A stretch of DNA of 38,929 bases from Bdellovibrionales bacterium RIFOXYD1_FULL_55_31. GTDB taxonomy: Bacteria; Bdellovibrionota; UBA1018. Under the pieces are notes generated by a model. It worked only from the letters and a program-made list of their open reading frames with translations. It made no database searches and was not told the origin of the DNA. The position numbers and the translations under genes were made by a program. This document shows, in pieces, positions 33,316 to 38,929 of this stretch (positions within the stretch are counted from its first letter, which is position 1; the number at the start of each line of letters is the position of its first letter). The DNA is taken from NCBI GenBank assembly GCA_001770175.1, contig MEQK01000035.1:1-38929 (forward strand), read 5' to 3'.

Positions 33316-34326
33316 ATGCCGAAGTTGGAAGCCAAAGTCGTACAGCGCGAATTGGATCAGGGATTCCTCTGGCCCGTCTACTGGCTGTTTGGCCCCGAGA
33401 AGATGAAATCGAGGGAGTTGCTGAAGCGCATACGCCGCCTCGCTTTTGGCGGTTCAGGCGAGACAAACAGTGAGGCTTCTTCGAATATCTTCGGGTTAGC
33501 TGAAGAGGTTCTGGATGGGACCGAAACCGATGCATCTGAAATCGTCGACGCTGCCCAGAGCCCGTCCCTCGGCGGTGGTATCCGGCTCATTGTCGTTCGC
33601 GATGCCCATCTTTTAAAAAATCCGGATGCGATCACTTCGTTGATGGGCCCGAAAGTCGGGCCCGAAAATCGGGGCCAGCTCATGAGCGTCTGCGTTTTTC
33701 TCTCGAAAGACCTGGACGGGCGCAAGAAGTTTTCGAAAACCCTGCTTGAACGTGCTGCCGTGGTCGCATGTGAGGAGATCGCTGAACCGGATCGCGAAGC
33801 ATGGATTCACTATCTCGCGAAGCGTAAAGACCTGGTTGTTTCACCCGAACTTATCCTGCAACTCTCCTCGATCGATCCCTGGTCATTGGATGCCATGGAT
33901 CAGGAACTCGAAAAGTACTCTCTTTGTCGGTCGCCTGACGTGCTTCTCGGAAGTTTGAGCGGCTCCGCCACGGGGGGCGAGGCGTTCCTGAATGCCTTTT
34001 TTTCGAAAAATCTTGCTGAAACGCTTCGGCATGTGGAGGGCTTTGCCTACCGCCCCGACGAGGCATTGCCGCTCCTCGGTCTTTTTGCATGGAACGTCCG
34101 GCACTTGGCGCTTTTGATGGCTGAGCAGAAGGCCGGGACTCGCACCCTGAAGATGAACCCGTATGTCGTGGAGCGTTTGCGAAAGTGGAGCGTGAAATGG
34201 ACTGTTGCCGAAGTCCTTTCTCTTCAGGCAGATCTCGCCGAGATGGACCGTGAGTTGAAACAGACCCCGTTATTGCCTCTCGGGTCTTGGAGCAGTCTCG
34301 CGATGAAGTTCTGCACGGCGGCTTAG
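33316..34326 (+). CDS. holA: DNA polymerase III delta subunit (HolA)
   Basis: HolA is the clamp-loader subunit that opens the beta clamp. At 336 residues it has the family's N-terminal WPVYWLFGPEKMKSRELLKRI block, a strand IRLIVVRDAHLLKN and a C-terminal helical domain ending LKQTPLLPLGSWSSLAM, typical of the delta C-terminal collar helices. It follows the lptE-like gene by 13 bp. The central part is divergent, as is usual for this family. Confidence 0.8.
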   Translation: MPKLEAKVVQRELDQGFLWPVYWLFGPEKMKSRELLKRIRRLAFGGSGETNSEASSNIFGLAEEVLDGTETDASEIVDAAQSPSLGGGIRLIVVRDAHLLKNPDAITSLMGPKVGPENRGQLMSVCVFLSKDLDGRKKFSKTLLERAAVVACEEIAEPDREAWIHYLAKRKDLVVSPELILQLSSIDPWSLDAMDQELEKYSLCRSPDVLLGSLSGSATGGEAFLNAFFSKNLAETLRHVEGFAYRPDEALPLLGLFAWNVRHLALLMAEQKAGTRTLKMNPYVVERLRKWSVKWTVAEVLSLQADLAEMDRELKQTPLLPLGSWSSLAMKFCTAA

Positions 34327-34427
34327 CCGAGTTCAGTCACTGGGCAAACCCCGGAGCAAAACCCGACCCATCCACCGCCTTAAAAAAGGGATAGCCGGGT
34401 TCGATCTTTCGAAGCCGAGTGGCTAAT

Positions 34428-34715
34428 TTATTTCTGCGTCGGGACGATCGCCGGCAGGAGCTTCTTCGCAAGAAGCGTCAAGCGGCTCACTTTGCGAGCG
34501 GCGCGCCCTCGCGGAATCGATCCTTTGCTTGCAGCTTTGCTGAGTGCGCGAACAGCGCTTTTGTAAGCGACTTTCGCTTTCTCGAGATCCTTGCTTTTCA
34601 GCGCCTGAACGGCCGCCGTCAAAGCGGAATGAGTGGTGCTTCGGACTGTCTTATTGCGAACCTGACGATCATCCGCCTGCCGCGCGCGCTTGGTCGAAGT
34701 ACGAGTATTAGCCAT
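34428..34715 (-). CDS. rpsT: 30S ribosomal protein S20
   Basis: The 95-residue Lys/Arg-rich protein starts MANTRTSTKRARQADDRQVRN and continues with alpha-helical segments (AVRALSKAASKGSIPRGRAARKVSR), as in S20, which binds 16S rRNA. ATG 34715 is chosen because AAAGGG lies about eight bases upstream and the S20 N-terminus begins there; an in-frame ATG at 34754 would add 13 unrelated residues. It is convergent with holA. Confidence 0.94.
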   Translation of the reverse strand: MANTRTSTKRARQADDRQVRNKTVRSTTHSALTAAVQALKSKDLEKAKVAYKSAVRALSKAASKGSIPRGRAARKVSRLTLLAKKLLPAIVPTQK

Positions 34716-34768
34716 GGTGAAAACCCTTTCATACACCGAATGCCCTAATGGCAACGGTTCTCGGATGG

Positions 34769-34795
34769 GATATATAAAAAAACCAATTTAATCAA
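34769..34795 (-). promoter_or_regulatory. Possible promoter for rpsT
   Basis: On the - strand TTGATT (34795-34790) and TATATC (34774-34769) are separated by 15 nt, 54 nt before the rpsT ATG. The spacer is short for sigma-70, but the A+T-rich character is clear against the surrounding sequence. Confidence 0.35.
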
Positions 34796-35029
34796 CCCAG
34801 TTTTGAAGTGTTTCGTCAAAATGGCTTGGGGTTTGCAAACCGCCCCTCTTCGAGGAAAGATCATGACGTTGAAGAGCTTTCTTCTCACAATCGGCTTCCG
34901 GGCGATTCGGCTCCCTCAGAAACAGATTTTGGAGAGGGGATCGCGAAGAATCCGCCCGAAGATTACTCAGGTTCTGGCGCGGCGCTGGACAGGTCGGAGA
35001 GTGAGAAAAGGACAGATGCCATCCGCGGC
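34796..35029. other. Intergenic region with no supportable gene
   Basis: Open frames here (for example 34803-35033 on +) have Arg-rich or shuffled compositions, no ribosome binding site and no recognisable motif. The frames at 34803 and 34808 both run into the 3' end of hldD. I see no hairpin or tRNA. Confidence 0.5.
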
Positions 35030-36046
35030 TTAGGTCAGGCGGGCGATGTACTTTTGGACGCCGTCTTCGAGCCGTGTGAACGGACGCTCGTAGCCCTGAC
35101 TCCGGAGCCGCTCCATTTTGGCTTCCGTGAAATACTGATAACGATCCCTGATCTCGACAGGAGTGTCGATGAAATCAATCCTTTCCGGTAATTCCAGGGC
35201 GGCAAAAACGGCGCGTGCCAGATCGAGGTAGGTCCGGGCATGTCCGGTTCCGAGATTGAAGATCCCGCGTGGGATCGGGTGCTCGAGCGCGAAATGAAGC
35301 ACTCGGACGGCATCCTCGACGAACACGAAATCGCGTTTCTGATGGCCGTCGGCGATTCCTTCACGGTGGCTCTTGAACAGTCGGACGCGCCCTGTCGCGC
35401 GGATCTGATCATAGGCGTGGAGAACGACGCTGGCCATTTTATTTTTATGCCGTTCACCGAAACCGTATACGTTGAAAAATTTAAAACCGCTCCAGGACGG
35501 TGGCTTTCGTCCGGCCTGCTCCTCAGCCAATGCCCAGAGGTCGAACAAACGCTTGGACTCGCCATAAGGGTTCAGCGGGCGGAGTCGCGGGATCAATTTC
35601 TCATCGTCATCGTAACCCGAAGAACCGTCGCCGTAAGTGGCGGCGCTGCTGGCATAGATGAAGGGAATACGTTTTTCGGTGCAGTAGTTCCAGAGGGCTT
35701 TCGAGTACTCAAGGTTTACGCGGGTGAGAAAGGCTTCGTTCAGTTCCATCGTATTCGTGCAGGCACCGAGGTGAATGACGGCATCGAACGCGAGCGGGAG
35801 CGCGGAGGCGTCAGTTCCGGTTTTGGAAATATGACCGAGCAGCCGGTCTCGATCGACGATCGTGCCGAAGGAGATTCCCTGGTGCTCGGAGCGTGATTGA
35901 AAGTAATTTTCTCGGTCCACGGAAATCGTCTCAATCCCGCGCTCATTGCAGGACTCCACGAATCGCGCGCCGATGAATCCGGCGGCACCAGTCACGAGGT
36001 AGGTTCGCTTAGCCGTTCTTTGAGCCATCGCACGCAATGTACTCAT
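35030..36046 (-). CDS. hldD: ADP-L-glycero-D-manno-heptose 6-epimerase
   Basis: HldD epimerises ADP-heptose in the LPS inner-core pathway. Family blocks are the NAD(P)-binding YLVTGAAGFIGARFVE, HLGACTNTMELN, SSAATYGDGSS, the catalytic Y-x3-K (YGESK) and FNVYGFGERHKNKMASVV. From ATG 36046 it has 338 residues. That start overlaps the MFS stop as ATGA, indicating translational coupling; ATG 36028 would begin MAQRTAK, and 36064 lies further inside the MFS gene. The preceding MFS gene is an unusual partner for hldD. Confidence 0.92.
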   Translation of the reverse strand: MSTLRAMAQRTAKRTYLVTGAAGFIGARFVESCNERGIETISVDRENYFQSRSEHQGISFGTIVDRDRLLGHISKTGTDASALPLAFDAVIHLGACTNTMELNEAFLTRVNLEYSKALWNYCTEKRIPFIYASSAATYGDGSSGYDDDEKLIPRLRPLNPYGESKRLFDLWALAEEQAGRKPPSWSGFKFFNVYGFGERHKNKMASVVLHAYDQIRATGRVRLFKSHREGIADGHQKRDFVFVEDAVRVLHFALEHPIPRGIFNLGTGHARTYLDLARAVFAALELPERIDFIDTPVEIRDRYQYFTEAKMERLRSQGYERPFTRLEDGVQKYIARLT

Positions 36047-37257
36047 TTGCCGCGATAATTGCAATTACGAGTGAGATGGAGAGTGATTCCCACGATCAGG
36101 AAGATCGCGCCGAAACTGAGTTCGACCGCAAGAGCGCTTGTACGATCGGCGAGCCAGCCCGCGAGGAGACCTCCGAGTGGCATCGTCCCGAGAAAACTCA
36201 TCGTATACAGGCTCACGACGCGACCGCGATAAGAATCATCGACGATCTGCTGAATCGTCGTGTTGATGCTCGGGAAGATGGCCATCATGAAAAAGCCGAT
36301 TCCGAAAGTGGCCAGCAGAGAAAGCCATAATTGGCTCGAGGCTCCGAGAGTCGCGAGTGAAAGCCCGACCAGAATGAGCCGGATCGGGAATTTGCGTTCC
36401 ATGGCTTCGGGGGATTCGGACCTGGAAGCGAACTCAAAGGCCCCGCAGATCGCGCCAAGACCGCTTGTTCCGGTCAGCCAGCCCAGGGTCAGTGCATCTC
36501 CCTGGAGGGCTTCTTTCGCGAAAACAGGAAGGAGAACAACGTACGGTGCCCCGAAAAAGCTGATGAACGCGGACAAAAGGATCAGCCGTGCGATTCGCGG
36601 CACTTGTCGTGTGTACTGGAAGGCATCCCAGATCTGGCTGAAAGGGTTCGTGGCCAGAAAGGGGAGCGCAACCCGCTTTTCGAGTTTCATTAAGAGTAGC
36701 CCCAGAATAACGGCGAGGTAACTCAAGCCATTCAGAACGAAGCACCAGCCTTCCCCAATGGGAGCGATCAGCAAGCCGGCAATCGCCGGGCCAACCATTC
36801 GGGAGCCGTTGATGGTGACGGAATTGAAGGCGAGCGCGCTCGGCAGGTCGGTTTTGCCCACGAGATCGACTGCGAAGGCATGACGCGTCGTCATTTCGAA
36901 GGCATTGATGATTCCGAGAACAATCGAAAGTGCTGCTATGTGCCAAAGAGCGATCTTTCCCGAGAAGAATAGCGCCGCAAGCATGAATGCCTGAATAATC
37001 GCGATGATTTCGACCCAAAGAAGAACGGTACGGCGGTCCTTCCGATCTGCCACGAGCCCTGCCATAGGGCTCGCCAGAAAGGCCGGGAGTTGTGTGCTGA
37101 ATGCGATGATGCCCAGCCAGGTCGCGGAATGACTGAGTCGATAGACCAACCACGACAGAACCGTGGATTGCATCCAGGTGCCGATCATCGAAACGAGCTG
37201 ACCGGAAAAGTAGAGTCGGTAATTGCGATTTTTGAGTGCTTGGAATGGAGGACTCAT
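36043..37257 (-). CDS. MFS transporter (MFS_3/DUF894-like)
   Basis: This 404-residue protein has about 11-12 hydrophobic segments, starting ALKNRNYRLYFSGQLVSMIGTWMQ. It has the MFS cytosolic loop motif GLVADRKDRRTVLL between segments 2 and 3. The family is close to EntS-type exporters. The substrate is unknown. It is divergent from tolC with a 70-bp gap that includes TATGAT-like A+T-rich sequence, and its stop codon overlaps the hldD start (ATGA), so the two are coupled. Confidence 0.88.
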   Translation of the reverse strand: MSPPFQALKNRNYRLYFSGQLVSMIGTWMQSTVLSWLVYRLSHSATWLGIIAFSTQLPAFLASPMAGLVADRKDRRTVLLWVEIIAIIQAFMLAALFFSGKIALWHIAALSIVLGIINAFEMTTRHAFAVDLVGKTDLPSALAFNSVTINGSRMVGPAIAGLLIAPIGEGWCFVLNGLSYLAVILGLLLMKLEKRVALPFLATNPFSQIWDAFQYTRQVPRIARLILLSAFISFFGAPYVVLLPVFAKEALQGDALTLGWLTGTSGLGAICGAFEFASRSESPEAMERKFPIRLILVGLSLATLGASSQLWLSLLATFGIGFFMMAIFPSINTTIQQIVDDSYRGRVVSLYTMSFLGTMPLGGLLAGWLADRTSALAVELSFGAIFLIVGITLHLTRNCNYRGK

Positions 37258-37327
37258 TTTGCTGATTTCCGGGCTCGCCTGCCTCTTTATGATAGGGTAT
37301 CTTAAGCCCTTTTATAGGAAGCTCTAA

Positions 37328-38626
37328 ATGATATCTGCCGCGCTTTGGACTTTTCTTTTTTTGAACGTCGCATCTGCCGCCCCGAGGTGGCCGGGGGCCG
37401 GCGCGCCCCTTTCGCTCGAACAATGCTTTGATGCGGCCGTGGCTCAGAGTGAGGTGATTGGAACTCAAAACGAGCTGATCCTGCAGGCCGAGGAGCGCTA
37501 TCGACAGGCAACGGGAAGTGTCCTTCCCACGGTCAATGCCAATGCCAGTTACCTCGTTCAGGAGACGCCCTCGAGCAGTTTGGGAGGATCGTTTTCACCT
37601 TCCACTCAGCCCGTCGTCCGCTTTTCAGCGACCCAGCCGCTCTTTCGAGGCTTCAGGGAATTTGCAGGCCTGAGGCAAGCCAAGGGTCTGCTTGGAGCTC
37701 AGCAGTTCGCGCGACAGCAGGCCCTGATTCAGCTCTACAAGGACGTCGCTCAGGTTTTTTATACCGTGATCGCCCTCGAGCAGGATCTTTTGAATATCGC
37801 GAGCGAAATGTCTTATTACCGGGAGCGTGTTCGTGAATTGAACGAGAGAAAGAAGATCGGTCGCTCTCGCGCGAGTGAGGTCCTGTCGGTCCAATCGGCG
37901 ATCGCCAATCTGAAGGCGCAGTCCGAACAGATCCGGGGACAGCTCTGGTCAGCCCGGGAGTCGTTCCGCTTCCTCACGGGGCGGGACCACGAGACGCCGC
38001 TCGCGGACGCGGAGCCCCCGGTTCCGGTCTCCGGACCGCTGCCTGATATCAGCGCGTTCATCAAGCTTTCCGAGCAGCGGCCCGATATCAAGGCCGAACT
38101 CGAACGCGAAAAGGCCACCTATGAAGGGATCGCAATTGCTCGGGGCGCGCATCTTCCGTCAGTCGATCTGAACGGTGATTATTTTCTGATCCGTTCAGGG
38201 AGTCTGAAGGACGTGAACTGGGACGCCCAGATCGCCTTGTCGCTTCCGATTTATGCGGGAGGCGTGATCCAGTCGCGTGTGCGGGAGGCGGCGTCGCTCC
38301 ATCGTCAGGAACAGCTGAATCTGAGTCGCGTCAGGCGAACGGCTGAGCAGGAGATCCGCACCCAATACGAGATCTTCACGGCGGATCGCGCGCAACTCGC
38401 GGCGCTAACCGAGGCGGTTCGGATCGCGCACCGGAATTATCGACAGCAGACCGAGGAATATCGGCTCGGACTTGTCACGAACATCGATGTCCTCCAGGCA
38501 TTGACCACATTTCAGGAAAGCCAGCGGGCGCTGGACCGCGCCCGGTTTTCAGCTCAGCTGGACTGGGTCAGGCTAGAGGCCAGTGTCGCAAGGCGCCCCC
38601 GATCTGGAGATCGTCCAGGAGGTTAA
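37328..38626 (+). CDS. TolC-family outer-membrane efflux protein
   Basis: At 432 residues it has a signal peptide (MISAALWTFLFLNVASA-A) and the TolC/OEP pattern of two repeats of long helices with strand segments. In the first, SLEQCFDAAVAQSEVIGTQNE leads into ATQPLFRGF; in the second, SEQRPDIKAELEREKA leads into LSLPIYAGGVIQSRV, followed by YRLGLVTNIDVLQALTTFQ. AGGAAG lies six bases before the ATG. TolC-type proteins form the exit duct of efflux or type I secretion systems. It is immediately followed by an RND permease gene, so the pair is an efflux unit. No periplasmic adaptor gene lies between them. Confidence 0.9.
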   Translation: MISAALWTFLFLNVASAAPRWPGAGAPLSLEQCFDAAVAQSEVIGTQNELILQAEERYRQATGSVLPTVNANASYLVQETPSSSLGGSFSPSTQPVVRFSATQPLFRGFREFAGLRQAKGLLGAQQFARQQALIQLYKDVAQVFYTVIALEQDLLNIASEMSYYRERVRELNERKKIGRSRASEVLSVQSAIANLKAQSEQIRGQLWSARESFRFLTGRDHETPLADAEPPVPVSGPLPDISAFIKLSEQRPDIKAELEREKATYEGIAIARGAHLPSVDLNGDYFLIRSGSLKDVNWDAQIALSLPIYAGGVIQSRVREAASLHRQEQLNLSRVRRTAEQEIRTQYEIFTADRAQLAALTEAVRIAHRNYRQQTEEYRLGLVTNIDVLQALTTFQESQRALDRARFSAQLDWVRLEASVARRPRSGDRPGG

Positions 38627-38628
38627 AC

Positions 38629-38929
38629 GTGTCTCTCTCTGATATTGCAATCCGTCGACCGGTTTTCGCCTGGATGCTCATGGCCGGGTTGATTGTTTTT
38701 GGCGGTATCTCGTTCATGCGCATGGGAGTCAGTCAGCTTCCGGACGTGGATTTTCCCGTCGTATCTGTTTCCGTTACGCTCGAGGGCGCGGCCCCGGAGG
38801 TGATGGAGACCGATATCGTGGACGTGCTCGAGGACGCGATCATGAACGTCCAGGGCGTGACTTCCATCAGTTCCAGTTCCCGAAACGGTTCAGCCAATAT
38901 CAGCATTGAATTTGAACTGGAGCGAAATA
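38629..38929 (+). CDS. RND efflux permease, N-terminal part (runs off the window)
   Basis: Starting at GTG 38629, six bases after AGGAGG that overlaps the tolC stop, the frame encodes about 100 residues: MSLSDIAIRRPVFAWMLMAG, then VSQLPDVDFPVVSVSVTLEG and a segment with TDIVDVLEDAIMNVQGV. This is the start of an AcrB-type inner-membrane pump: first membrane helix and beginning of the first porter domain. The 3' end lies outside the window. Confidence 0.93.
   Translation, partial: MSLSDIAIRRPVFAWMLMAGLIVFGGISFMRMGVSQLPDVDFPVVSVSVTLEGAAPEVMETDIVDVLEDAIMNVQGVTSISSSSRNGSANISIEFELERN

Noticed and set aside
34803-35033. 76-codon frame downstream of rpsT
   Set aside because: Arg-rich, no ribosome binding site, and it runs into the hldD 3' end; nothing supports translation.
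36434-37468. 344-codon frame on the - strand across the MFS gene and the tolC start
   Set aside because: It is in another frame of the certain MFS gene and covers the tolC start region; it shows no protein-like features.

Overview
The window is chromosomal DNA from a Gram-negative bacterium. Outer-membrane biogenesis genes are spread across it: the LptD C-terminus, an LptE-like lipoprotein, HldD for core heptose, an MlaF-type ATPase, TolC, and an RND pump start. It also carries dapF and alr for peptidoglycan and a group of lipoproteins and exported proteins. The DUF222-like HNH nuclease and the many short exported proteins without recognisable domains suggest a Bdellovibrionota or related former-Deltaproteobacteria lineage. 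That placement is an inference; no rRNA is present.

Layout. (1) Positions 1-3631: lptD (5'-truncated), a SIS-domain protein, surE and an NlpD-like M23 lipoprotein, all on + and tightly packed, ending at tRNA-Arg(CCT). (2) Positions 3632 to about 8780: an integrated island. A large serine recombinase points at the tRNA 3' end and its reading frame runs through the tRNA on the opposite strand. Behind it are small ORFs with strong ribosome binding sites, clustered palindromes, a secreted protein of three 91-residue repeats, an AT-rich lipoprotein, a small HTH ORF, and two large palindromic elements with the same core. (3) Positions 8786-15348: mostly exported proteins of unusual kind. They are a circularly permuted ATP-grasp enzyme with a signal peptide, a SelO/YdiU-fold protein with a signal peptide and no catalytic-base Asp, a small Pro/Met-rich exported protein, an HNH nuclease, and an exported phosphoribosyltransferase-like protein. 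(4) Positions 15451-22215: glycogen branching enzyme (GH13_8-like), an outer-membrane barrel, an exported protein, an ICMT-like membrane methyltransferase, and both E1 subunits of a 2-oxoacid dehydrogenase. (5) Positions 22363-34715: a large secreted coiled-coil protein, dapF, nadB, a membrane sensor-like protein overlapping alr, mlaF, a GYF-like tail-anchored protein, a dciA-like gene, lptE-like, holA and rpsT. (6) Positions 35030-38929: hldD translationally coupled to an MFS transporter, then tolC and the start of an RND permease in the divergent direction.

The most unusual material is the cluster of exported proteins whose folds normally use cytosolic nucleotides (ATP-grasp, SelO fold, PRTase-like). 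A second point is the island, where the recombinase frame is fused to the tRNA attachment region and palindromic elements have accumulated. Functions given to those genes come from motifs read by eye. No database search was run.
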